From contig CP093831.1 of NCBI GenBank assembly GCA_033063855.1, forward strand, positions 25,978,001 to 26,042,000: a stretch of 64,000 bases of DNA. The letters run 5' to 3'. This document shows, piece by piece, positions 32,401 to 41,644 of the stretch. Origin of the DNA: Smittia aterrima (lineage: Eukaryota; Arthropoda; Insecta; Diptera; Chironomidae). Position 1 is the stretch's first letter; each line of letters starts with the position of its first letter. A program made the position numbers and the translations under genes. The notes under the pieces were generated by a model. The model was not told the origin of the DNA and did no database searches. It saw nothing but the letters and a program-made list of their open reading frames with translations.

Positions 32401-35400
32401 ACAATCAAGAGGAAAGAGTTTTGTTGAACGAGGATCGATTGAAATCAATTTATAAAATATTTCGAAAAGTTTTCTCATACAACAGAAATTTCATCACAGT
32501 GCGATCATTTATTGATGGAGCTTTCGAAAACTTTCCGTGCGTAAAATCGGTTAAAAAAAAGAATTTGATATCAACGTATAATAATATTTTCCAAAATGAT
32601 GAATTGTCAAAGTATTTTCAATATTTAGTCCAAGAGAGTTTGTTAAACATAATCACTATCATTACTCGCTGTGCTGACAACGATGAGCTGAAACGACTTT
32701 GGATTGACAAGAAATACAAAGTTGGCAAAAATGAATCTGAAAGCAACATTTTCATGTGGGCAGCACGTAAAGGATCGCTCTACTTTAATACAAAATTAAC
32801 AGCATTGGCTGATGATGTTCTCGACAGGAAGGATTTTGAAAACTTTTTTACTGAGAAAGATGAATCTGGAGAAACTGTCGTTTCGATCGCTTATCAGAAT
32901 CAAAAAGATGTTTTCGAATTTTACCTTCAAAAAGATTTCCCATCGCCATATGTTGGCTTTTCCGATACTAAACTAATTGTGGAGACCAAATTCAAACTAA
33001 ATAAATTTCTTGAAAATGCAGACATCTCAGGCTTTCGAGAAGAACTGGAAAAAATTAAAGAAGAGCAAGGCGTTGAATATTTACGAAAGTTATGGAAGAC
33101 ACAAATAAATTTGGGAAAGCCAATATTTTTTAAAACTTGCTACTTATCATCAAGTGTGGCCGATCTTGAGAAGTTGTGGAACTTTTTGAGAAATATTCTT
33201 GACGAAAATGATTTTACAACTATTCTGAAGAAGCCAAATAGAGATGGAATGACTCCGCTAATGTTTAAAGCAAAATATTGCAAAACAGAAGTTTTTATTT
33301 CTTTCTGGGAACTTCTTAATAAATTTCTACCTCAAGAAGAAAAAGAAAATATTTTGAACGACAAAGACAAATTTGGAAATAATTTGTTCAATAATGCCAT
33401 GAAGAATAAAGATCCTGAAAATTTTCTTGCGATCAAAGATTTGTACGCGATAACATTTGGAGAAGACAAAGTGACCAGGTTGACTAAGGAATTCGATAAA
33501 TCTCGTTCTTTCTTCACGAACATTCAAAATGGAGATGTCAAAGGCGTTGGCGATTTTATCGATAAAAACAAAGAAATTGCGCCATTTGATAATGAAAATG
33601 GTGAATCAGCAGCTGCTGTTGCTCTCAAATCGAAGCAACTCGCAGTTTATGAAGTTTTAGTATCGAGAGGTTGGATATTGGACTCGAATGAGGACTTTTA
33701 TAAAATTGTGGATAATTTGAAAAATATTCTGACGAAAGAACTTTTTGAGATTGAACAGAAATACCTTCAGAATCCAAACGATTTGACTTCACTGATCGAC
33801 AATTTTCTTGATCGAAATCGTTACATTTCGCCAAACAGCTATGAAGAAAGAAAATCCAAGTGGGAGCAGATATTCCTGCTATCAAAAAAGATTAACATTA
33901 TCGCGAATGTATTTGACAAAGCTTTGAAATGTGAACTTCGTGAGATCAACAAAAGGCATTTTATTAAGAATCCATACGAGAAACATTTAACATCTTTAAT
34001 TACTCGAACCGCCATTTACTTTGGAAGAAATAAACCAGCAACAACCAATCGACCAAAACATCTAAAGGCGATTGCAGAAGCTTACGAAGAATTGAATGAA
34101 GTTCCAGAGATTCGAGCAATCATTAAAGTCGTCGCAAATGTCAAGGACTTGAAAGTCATTTTCGACTTTGATCGCGACTCGATTGAACACGTAGCTGGGA
34201 ACCCAAATGTTCAAGAAAGAACTAACGCGGAAAAAGGAGAAGTTTATATCGGTGCTAAAGCTTTAAACCAAGCAAATCGATCAGAAGTCTTAGGAGCTTT
34301 AGCTCACGAGCTTTGCCATGTCGCATTGTTTCATACTTACAACAACAATTGCAGACCTTATCACGAAGGAGATTCGAAAAGTGAGAAAGAATTTGAAAAT
34401 GTTCTCAAGCATTGTCGAAGAAGTTCTGGAAAAGAGAGTTGCATTGATGTTGTGTTTTCTTGCCCTGAAAAATTCATGCATGCTGAGCTAATTTTGCAAG
34501 TTCCTTATCTGTTAGCTTTATATCAAGGAGACAAAGTTAAGATCGAGTCTCTAAAAGAAACTTTTAAAAAACTTTTTGATTATTTTGAAACAAAAATTTT
34601 GCCAGATATTGAAAAGGAAAATGATTTGATGTCAGCAGTTTGGAAATTGAAGTCAAAGGAACCTCAGCATTTGATAGATTCAAAGATTTGGATCAAACAA
34701 AAAATGTTGGAGTTTGATTTAGATTCAAAAAAAAATCTCGAGATTTCATCAAATTGTCCTCAAGTGACAATGAGCTGGATTTTCCCAGAAATGATGAGCA
34801 AGTCAAATGACAACTTTCTCTTTCTTGCACTTAATCATTTAAAAGATGACATGTACGAACTTGTGATGAATGCTCATTCGTCTTGCATGAGGCCAAGAAT
34901 CGTCATAGATTGTGACAACGAAACAAAACAAGAAATCGTGAAAATCGCTGAAAAGATGAAATGGGATAAAATCACTGCAAGAATAATTTTCATTCACAAT
35001 CAAGAAGAATCCGTAATGGGATGTGCATCTCATTTTAAAGTTTCTCATTCATGGCTTGATTTGGAAGAAAAATCAAAGGAAAATCTAATTAAAACTATAA
35101 TAAGATTTCAAGGAGAAAAAGTTCTCTTTGAGGAAATTGTCAATCGAAATTCAGCTGCTCTTAACTTTGTTCCGTTGAAAGAACTTTTGGACAACTATCT
35201 CAATATCGGCAACGATTTAGAGTTTCCTGAGGTCGATATTCACGTTGAAAGAAAATATCTAAACAACAATTCGGAAGAAATCGAGAGTAGTCAGCTTCTT
35301 AATATCGCAGAGAATTCAAAAATAGTTTTATTGAGCGATGGTCCTGGAATAGGAAAGACAACAGAGCTCAAGATGTTGGCCATTCAATTTAAGAAAAAGT

Positions 35401-36590
35401 TTAAAAGTTTCTGGGCCGCCTTTGTTGATTTGAAGGAACATTTAGAGTTTTACGAGAGAGATCAAAATTTTAAAGCAAATTTCAATTCCTCAGAAGAAAT
35501 TGCAAACTTTTTCGCTCAAAAAATCTTCAAACTAAACGAATTCGAAACAAAAGTTTTTAAACATTTATTTTCCGGTGATCGAGTTGTCTTACTTTTTGAT
35601 GGCTTTGATGAGATCAGTCCAAGTTTCAATAAATTCGTCACAATGTTGATCAAATCAATCAAAACACATTCGAGAAACATTTTGATCACATCAACGCGAC
35701 CTCACTTGAAAAATGAAATATGCGAAGAGCTCGGCGTTGAAGCTTACACTTTGATGCCGTTAACCGAAGATAATTGTAATGAGTTTCTTGAATCGGGTTT
35801 TAAAAAAAAGGGAATTGAGGGAGATGATTTAAAGAAGAAACTTGGTCAAGTAAGAGACTTCTTTCAAAGGCTAAACAAGAACTCTGAGTCAGTAAAAAAT
35901 CCATTGATTGTTCGAATGGTTGCACAAATTTTCAGTAGTGACCAATTCGATGAAGACAAGCAACTAAACATTTTCTCGATCTACAAGAACCTTGTTAAAA
36001 TCTTGATAAGATATGCGATAAGAAGAGGTCCTAGACAGGATGCTACGGGGTACTATAATTCTGAGTACAATATCATTACGTTTTATCAAAAAGAAGCTTT
36101 CAAATATGTTTTCAAATATGTTTTCAATAACTTTTTCGATTTGTGCTTTTGTGATGTTCAATCTCCGCCTGACGAACAAATCACGAGAATCGGTTTAATG
36201 AAATCTGATGGGTCAGGAAAGTTTCAGTTCATCCATCGAACGTTCGCTGAGTTCTTCGTCGCAGATTTCATATTCAAGAATGTTTTTGACTTCAAAAATT
36301 CGTGTTACCGATGGAAGAGGGTAAAAGAGGGAATTTATGGAATCATTCGAGAAGTTTTCACTCTTGATCAAAATCGTTACGAAGTAGTTCGATCATTTAT
36401 TGATGGAGCTTTCGAAAGCTTAATCGTTAACTTTGACATGGTTGAAAAAGAAGTTTTGCTTGAAACTTTTCATGAACTTTTCACGAAAGATAAGTTGCCT
36501 GAGTATTTCCAATGTTTTGAAAAAGAGAAATTGAACAACTTATGTACTATTATTAATTCGAGTAAAACTAAAACTGCAGAAGCAAATTAA
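29412..36590 (+). CDS. Double-module ankyrin-like / HExxH peptidase-like / NACHT protein
   Basis: A single intronless frame of 2392 codons with two tandem modules. Module 1: ankyrin-like start (about 8-75), HELCH zinc-site motif at 306-310 with a likely third ligand Glu in RHAELIV, NACHT ATPase with Walker A GIGKT at 672-676 and Walker B VVLILDGFDEI, then STRPH, then a helical part with FIHRTFAEFF (about 972). A further ankyrin-like stretch of about 300 residues follows (NRDGMTPLMFKAKY). Module 2 from about 1360: IQNGDVKGVGDFIDK, HELCH at 1632-1636, MHAELILQVP, Walker A GIGKT at 1979-1983, LLFDGFDEI, FIHRTFAEFF. All key residues are kept in both. NACHT proteins are STAND ATPases that oligomerise on sensing a trigger, often in innate immunity. 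The peptidase-like domain would be an effector or a sensor. No signal peptide or membrane segment. Function here is inference. Confidence 0.93.
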   Translation: MTEERISLQDRAIFFRNIQEGDDKAVGQFIDKFNEMAPFDLIENNKSQSAAAVALKSRQLAVFEALVLRAWCLNLTEDFHEIVNESKMNLYTEICEVHEKFKKSRLTSLIKTFLDRNRYIYPNNNDEEKDKEVVKFKRKFTEKKIEDIFDAFDKALKTELRLIIERRFIKYPFEKQNIHLTSLITRTGIYFGKRKATRNRKNYLKLIAGAYEEINEIPEIKAILKVVEKIKNLKIIFDFDHNTIEYASPKDSRDTRGSAVILKTPSGVKCDVYIGARGLKKTNRLSNIFSSRPKTKRSKVLGGIAHELCHVAMYHIYNNDFKPYRKDDSEGEKDFESILEDCKAKRELEKYIELVFSCYEEELRHAELIVRVPHMLAAYQGNDEKIKSLKETFKKLFDFFAKTTLPDLEKEIDLMSAVWKLKSKEPQHLAESKILLKTITFKHDLKIIFEFCIRELVDEREQNDLNTIIEISSNCPQLTMNTIKEQTSKSYSNFLFLGLYHLKDKETYQFVVNAHSSCMKPRIVISCDNEMKQEIVKIANKMKRDKIKERIIFIHNYEESIVEDATHFEISHSWLDLEDKSKENLIERMINFQGEKILLKEIVDHLSDAVDLVPLKELLDNYLKIGNELKFPEIDFHIKREFQNNKSNKIETTQLLNDAVKSKVILLSDDPGIGKTTELKMLALEFNKKFRSFWVAFVDLKEHFEAYEKDENFKTEFISAGAVATFFAKKIFKLTDFEKEVFRNLFCSNRVVLILDGFDEISPSFKKFVTMLIKSIRKHSTNILVTSTRPHLKDELCTELEVEAYKLMPLTWEKCEEIFEKSFEKNGITGEILKKKINEASDFLKNLTQNSDPVNNPLMLRMIAQVFTEGQFSQDMQPNTFSIYEKFTDIMIKKSMTKGDDAGQEATIYYKSEFNIFTFYQKEAFEVIFKYENDHEIKEFFYSCFSDVQPLPVEEITRIGLIKSDGSGKLHFIHRTFAEFFVAEFLFKNVFGSKALNNQEERVLLNEDRLKSIYKIFRKVFSYNRNFITVRSFIDGAFENFPCVKSVKKKNLISTYNNIFQNDELSKYFQYLVQESLLNIITIITRCADNDELKRLWIDKKYKVGKNESESNIFMWAARKGSLYFNTKLTALADDVLDRKDFENFFTEKDESGETVVSIAYQNQKDVFEFYLQKDFPSPYVGFSDTKLIVETKFKLNKFLENADISGFREELEKIKEEQGVEYLRKLWKTQINLGKPIFFKTCYLSSSVADLEKLWNFLRNILDENDFTTILKKPNRDGMTPLMFKAKYCKTEVFISFWELLNKFLPQEEKENILNDKDKFGNNLFNNAMKNKDPENFLAIKDLYAITFGEDKVTRLTKEFDKSRSFFTNIQNGDVKGVGDFIDKNKEIAPFDNENGESAAAVALKSKQLAVYEVLVSRGWILDSNEDFYKIVDNLKNILTKELFEIEQKYLQNPNDLTSLIDNFLDRNRYISPNSYEERKSKWEQIFLLSKKINIIANVFDKALKCELREINKRHFIKNPYEKHLTSLITRTAIYFGRNKPATTNRPKHLKAIAEAYEELNEVPEIRAIIKVVANVKDLKVIFDFDRDSIEHVAGNPNVQERTNAEKGEVYIGAKALNQANRSEVLGALAHELCHVALFHTYNNNCRPYHEGDSKSEKEFENVLKHCRRSSGKESCIDVVFSCPEKFMHAELILQVPYLLALYQGDKVKIESLKETFKKLFDYFETKILPDIEKENDLMSAVWKLKSKEPQHLIDSKIWIKQKMLEFDLDSKKNLEISSNCPQVTMSWIFPEMMSKSNDNFLFLALNHLKDDMYELVMNAHSSCMRPRIVIDCDNETKQEIVKIAEKMKWDKITARIIFIHNQEESVMGCASHFKVSHSWLDLEEKSKENLIKTIIRFQGEKVLFEEIVNRNSAALNFVPLKELLDNYLNIGNDLEFPEVDIHVERKYLNNNSEEIESSQLLNIAENSKIVLLSDGPGIGKTTELKMLAIQFKKKFKSFWAAFVDLKEHLEFYERDQNFKANFNSSEEIANFFAQKIFKLNEFETKVFKHLFSGDRVVLLFDGFDEISPSFNKFVTMLIKSIKTHSRNILITSTRPHLKNEICEELGVEAYTLMPLTEDNCNEFLESGFKKKGIEGDDLKKKLGQVRDFFQRLNKNSESVKNPLIVRMVAQIFSSDQFDEDKQLNIFSIYKNLVKILIRYAIRRGPRQDATGYYNSEYNIITFYQKEAFKYVFKYVFNNFFDLCFCDVQSPPDEQITRIGLMKSDGSGKFQFIHRTFAEFFVADFIFKNVFDFKNSCYRWKRVKEGIYGIIREVFTLDQNRYEVVRSFIDGAFESLIVNFDMVEKEVLLETFHELFTKDKLPEYFQCFEKEKLNNLCTIINSSKTKTAEAN

Positions 36591-36710
36591 GATTAAGCAG
36601 AAATGCGTTAACATCTTGACTTGATTACAAACTTGACTTTAAAAAAATTTCTAAATAAGTTTTTGACGAGATAAATATTTGCAATTTTTTATAAATCTTC
36701 ACAGTTATTT

Positions 36711-38329
36711 ACAGTAGCGCTCAAAAGTGAGTCAACGGTCGTTTTTTTTTACACTTTTTGGAATAACTTTTTATTTAATTGATTAATTTTGATCTAGTTT
36801 TCGCTGAAATGTTAAGTATTTATTGGCGAATTTGAAATATCAACAAAAGAAATAATTTAATTTATAACAAGCGTTAATTTAATATTTTAACGAAAAATGG
36901 CGAATTCAAAAGTGAGGAAACGGTTACATATTGCTTTTTTAAAATATTTTAAGTGCACTTAAGGAAACATTTTCTTCAATAACTATAATTAATATTTTGT
37001 TGGGTAACCTTTAGCATCAATTACTGCTTGACAACGACGAGGCATTGAGTCCACAAGCTTAGTTAGAACGTCAATACTAATCTCACCCCATGCTTTCATG
37101 ATTAAGTTGAACAAATCGTCTGCATTGCTTGGTTTTCTTCCTTTCAACTGTCTGTCGACATGCTCCCATAGATGTTCGATTGGATTCAGGTCCGGGCTTT
37201 GTGATGGCCACTCTAGCAATCGAATTTTCTTTGACACCATGAAGGATTTCACTGATTTGGCAGTGTGTTTGGGATCGTTATCTTGTTGGAAAATCCATCC
37301 GCGAGGCATTTTGTCCTTGGCGTGACTAAGCATGACATCTTTAAGGATTCCTTTGTACATGACTTGATCCATGATGCCATTAATGCGGTGAATGGGACCG
37401 ACACAATCGCGACTAAAGCATCCCCAAACCATGATAGAACCGCCACCGTGTTTAACTGTTGGAAGTTGATATTTGGGATCGAATCGTTGGCCTACAGGTC
37501 GTCGAACATATCGAATGCCATCAGAGCCGAACAATAAAAACTTCGATTCGTCACTCCAAAGAACTTTAGACCATTGCTGCGGTGTCCAATCACGGTGCTT
37601 CTCTGCGAACTGAATTCGTGCTTTTCGGTTCTTTGCCGAAATCAATGGTTTCTTTGCTGGTCTTCTTCCGAACAAGTTGTTTTCGTTCAGGCGACGTTTG
37701 ACTGTTGTTACACTGCAATGGACGTTGTATTTCTCAGCAAGTTCAGTCTTTAACATCACTGCATCCTTTCTTGGATCATTAGTGGACATTGCAACAAGTT
37801 TTCTATCTTCTCTCTCCGTTGTTATTTTAGGTCGTCCTGATCGTTTCTTGTTACGAGTGGTTCCTGTTTCCTTGAAGCGTTTCACAATTTTACATACCGC
37901 GGCTTTTGTGCATTGATAGCGAGCAGCAATCTGCGAATAAGATATTTTGTCGCGCACATCTGCTAATATCAGTCGTCTAACGTCCTCGCTCAATTCTTTA
38001 CGGTTTTCCATGTTAAATTAGTTGTAAAAAAGTTTAATTAACACTTTATTTCCACAAATAATAACTTTTTCAATTAGTAAGGCACGCAATTTTATCAGTA
38101 AGCAATAAATAACTGATCGTTTCCTCACTTTTGAATTCGCCATTTTCCGTTAAAATATTAAATTAACGCTAATTATAAATTAAATTATTTCTTTTGGTAA
38201 TATTTCAAATTCGCTAATAAATATTGAAGATTTCTATGAAAACCAAATTAAAATTAACCAATTAATTAAAAAGTTATTCCAAAATGTGTAAAAAAAATGA
38301 CCGTTAACTCACTTTTGGGCGCTACTGTA
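36711..38329 (-). mobile_element. Complete Tc1-type transposon with IR/DR ends
   Basis: Element 36713-38327, 1615 bp, flanked by TA on both sides (36711-36712, 38328-38329). Termini are CAGTAGCGCTCAAAAGTGAG (left) and CAGTAGCGCCCAAAAGTGAG (right, inward). Inverted repeats are about 215 bp long and each contains an outer and an inner copy of a CAAAAGTGAG direct repeat (inner copies about 36905-36923 and 38118-38135), the IR/DR layout of some Tc1 elements. The arms differ at scattered sites, so the insertion is not brand new, yet the transposase frame is intact. Confidence 0.96.
36989..38011 (-). CDS. Tc1 transposase, intact
   Basis: 340 aa, one exon, ATG at 38011. The N-terminal paired-like bipartite DNA-binding domain has two helix-turn-helix units (about 8-60 and 65-120) and an AT-hook-like RSGRPKIT between them. 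The catalytic core has D154 (WSDESKF), D244 (FQQDNDPKHT) and E279 (LNPIEHLWE), with 34 residues between the second D and E, i.e. D,D34E. The GGGSIMVWG box and the WPSQSPDLNPIE box are present. It would cut at the element ends and insert at TA. No frameshift or stop, so it may still be active or only recently silenced. Confidence 0.97.
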   Translation of the reverse strand: MENRKELSEDVRRLILADVRDKISYSQIAARYQCTKAAVCKIVKRFKETGTTRNKKRSGRPKITTEREDRKLVAMSTNDPRKDAVMLKTELAEKYNVHCSVTTVKRRLNENNLFGRRPAKKPLISAKNRKARIQFAEKHRDWTPQQWSKVLWSDESKFLLFGSDGIRYVRRPVGQRFDPKYQLPTVKHGGGSIMVWGCFSRDCVGPIHRINGIMDQVMYKGILKDVMLSHAKDKMPRGWIFQQDNDPKHTAKSVKSFMVSKKIRLLEWPSQSPDLNPIEHLWEHVDRQLKGRKPSNADDLFNLIMKAWGEISIDVLTKLVDSMPRRCQAVIDAKGYPTKY

Positions 38330-39572
38330 GATTTATTCTCAATTATTTACAATTACATGTATACATTTATATAAATATATTAAAATTTCTTGCAAATTCC
38401 GCTTCCCTTAATTTAGTTAAGTGCTTTGTTAATTCAATTAAGATATTCAATTGAAAATTTACTTTTAATCACTTGTGTAAAAAGTATTATGAGAATTCCG
38501 AAAAAAAAGTCGATATCGCCACTTTCAATGCAGATCCTGAAACGTTTCCCAAAGTAAAACATTTGCACTTGAAAAAATTTCGAGAAGACAAAATAAAGCC
38601 GACGGAAAAATAAAGTCAAGAGGAAATATTTTGTTTGCTTTTCTCAGAATTGTGATAGACAACGTTGCAACGGTGAAGGGCTCTTTGGAGCTTTATCCAA
38701 GAAATCTTCGATTTATCAAACTAAGAAATCAACTTTAATGAGAGCAAAAGAAACTTTCACAGAAAATGTTGAACAGAAACGGGATACGAAAAGGATCATC
38801 ATGCCCAAATCATCAAGAGGTTTCACAATTATTTTTTAAGTGATAGTTGTTAATGAATTCTACCACTCATCAGTGAACAGAAATTGTTTTCATTCACGAA
38901 TCATCGAAATTCAACTCATTAATTAAGTACAAAACGAGAGGATTTCTCGTTAGTTCAATGTTGTGACGGAAGATGCTAGACAATATTAACTGAAAAGATG
39001 TAAGTAGTCGATGTAAGATCATTGATTGAGTCATTTTAATGATTTTTCTCTTCAACAGTTCTTTCTTAATCTTCGCTCTTGGATTCATCATCACTATCAA
39101 CGTTAAAGCGACTGTCAAACGTCATTTAAGAAGTTGAAAACAAACCGACAACGTTTATCAAGAGCCTACATGAGCATTCGAGTCAGGAGATTGGGGAACG
39201 TTCATCGAGGAGGCTAAAGAACTTGTTTAGACAAAAATTTGTCAAATCTTTTTAAACTTAAGATAAAGAAATTTCAGTTTAACTTTAGTTAAGTCCTATG
39301 TCACTTGTTAATTCATTTAAGGTAATCAATTGTAATTTTAATTATTTCTAAATTGTTCATTAGAGTAAGAATTCTGAAAGAAAATAAATTTACAAGAAAA
39401 AACTTTCTGGTTACGAGAATTTTTATTTATTAATGCATGTAAAAAGAAAAATGTTGTTCTTGATGGTGGATTAGTTCACAAATTAATAGAAATAATGCAA
39501 ATTAACTCTCGAGAAAAGAATTAGCGTGAAGGTGCTGATAGCGAGAAAACAATTAAATTATTAGTGATGATT
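38330..39572. other. Intergenic with possible small secreted-peptide or relic exons
   Basis: Two weak coding-like stretches are visible. (1) A frame ending DPETFPK at 38549, with a GTAAAA donor and a TTTTCTCAG acceptor ending 38647, continues as CDRQRCNGEGLFGALSKK to a stop near 38839. (2) 39037-39135 encodes a 32-codon peptide starting MIFLFNSSFLIFALGF and ending TVKRHLRS, which resembles a signal peptide with a short tail. Neither is recognised. AATAAA of CCT7 (minus strand) is at 39427-39422. Confidence 0.3.
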
Positions 39573-41644
39573 CTACATCATGGGTCGTCCCATTCCGCGT
39601 CCCATTCCTCCGGGCATTCCACCAGCTTGAGGCATGTCATTCGCTGACTTCGGGCTCTTAATGGTCTCGTCGACAGAAAGAATTAAGCAGGCGGCTTCAC
39701 AGGCAGCAGTTAAAGCGTTAATTTTAATGACTGAAGGCTCCCAAACGCAAGCAGCGAAGTTATCGGCGATGTGCTCAGCGTTGATGTCAACGCCATACCA
39801 AATGTTTCCTAAAATATCAAAAAGTCTCATTAACATTTCAATTCAGTTTGAGATCTTCAAAAATTTTACCTTGTGCGTGCTTTTGTCTCAATTTGTTGAG
39901 GATATTGGTGGCATCGAATCCAGCGTTATCGCACAACTGACGAGGAATGATTTCGAGTGCCTTTGCCAAAGCTCCGATCAAGAGTTGTTCCTTTCCAGCA
40001 ATAGTGCGTGAGTAGTCGCGCAAGATCTTCGATAATTCCATTTCAATAGCTCCACCGCCAGCGACGACTGCGTCGTTCTTGATCGTTCGTCGGACAATCA
40101 TGATGGCGTCATGCAATGAGCGTTCAGTTTCCTCCAAGAACTGATCAGCTCCACCACGTAAAATCATTGTGACACTGCGTTGAGCATTTGCGCATCCTTG
40201 GAATAGATTGAAACGTTCACCTCCGATCTGAACTTCTTCGAAGCTGGCGCATTTCCCCATAACTTTTTCATCGAGATCAGCGATCGTTGTGAGAATTGCT
40301 CCACCGCAAGCTTTCATTGTACGACGCATGTCTTCTTCCTGAACACGTCCAGCACAGAACATATCGCGATCAGCGAAATATTGAGTAGCAACATCACCGA
40401 TTGGAAGTTTAGATAAAACGACATTTGCTCCTGATTTGTGAATCTTCTCGAGTTTGTCGTAAAGAATTTGCCATTCAGCGTCGACAATCCTTTGGTATTC
40501 TTTCACGTTATCAACACGAATCTCGGCATTGTCTCGCTCTGCCTTCAATTCGAGCTCAATGTTGAGCAAGGCGATCTTACATTCCTTGTAAGATTTCGGT
40601 TGCATTTCGAATCCAGCGTATGAGAATGTTTTCTTGAAAGCAACGCCATCAATGAGCTGAGAATCCTCGAGAGCTCCGCCGTTGATCTTCTTGATTCCAA
40701 TCATGTTCAATGGCAACAAATCGTCTAACTTGAGAACAGCGTCGACAACCATTTTCGAGAAGAAATCTTTCTGTTGGTGAATCAATTTCGAAGACATTGC
40801 GGTTGCGGCACACTTTTCAAGGAGAGCGCGATGTTCAACGGTGTCGCTCTTTTCAATTCTGACTGCCATTTCTTTGATTTTGTCTATGCACAAGCTCAGA
40901 GCTTTGCGGACGGCTTTGATGATGATGCGCGGGTGAACTCCTTCTTCAACGAATGGCTTAAGTTGCTTCAAGAACTCTCCGGCAAGAAGCACGACACTGG
41001 TCGTTCCATCTCCAACTTCAGCGTCTTGAGATTTAGCGATGTCGACTAAAGTCTTTGCAGCTGGATGAATAATGTCGAGAAGCTTCATGATTGTAGCTCC
41101 ATCGTTTGAGATCGTTGCCTTTCCATTGCCGTCAACAATCAATTTATCCATTCCGCGAGGTCCGAGAGTTGTACGCACCTAAAATCAACATTCGTTAGTC
41201 GGATGACTCAGAAGTCATATCAAGTCACTTACAGCATCGACGATGTTTTGGCAGGCATTGATGTTAGAGATGACCTGTGGTTTTCCTTGTGACGAGTCGG
41301 TACCCTCCTTAAGCAATACAATTTGTGGTTGCTGAAAGAAGAAAATTACTCAAATTAGGCACATGACGTTCTCGATGTTTCTACAGTTCGAAGTGAGGTT
41401 AAACGAAAAAGAAAAATATTTCGGAAAACTCAATGAATTTCAATGTTTTCAGGACGAAATGGTGTCACATTCTTCTATTTATCATCATTCAATTCATGTT
41501 TAATAAAATGCGACAAGTATTTATCACTAATTATCAACTTTTTTCAAATAAACTTGCACACATTGAATGTCAATCAGAATTTTCACAATTTCCGTTTAAT
41601 TCACTTTGATTTCTGTTATCTTCCAATCAATTAACACTCACCAT
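39573..41644 (-). CDS. CCT7: T-complex chaperonin subunit eta
   Basis: Four exons: 41644-41642 (ATG only), 41331-41233, 41178-39870, 39808-39573; 548 aa. The sequence follows the fly CCT-eta almost throughout (MQPQIVLLKEGTDSSQGKPQ at the start). Group II chaperonin ATP-site motifs are visible: LGPRGMDKL near 40-48, NDGATI near 59-64, GDGTTS at 90-95, and GGGAIEMELS in the distal part. It forms one of eight subunits of the cytosolic CCT/TRiC ring that folds actin and tubulin. The C-terminal tail is Gly/Met-rich, as in insects. The ATG is separated from the rest by a 307-nt intron, confirmed by the conserved join M|QPQIV. Confidence 0.98.

Noticed and set aside
39634..41049. Plus-strand frames opposite CCT7
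   Set aside because: Antisense shadows of a highly conserved minus-strand gene.
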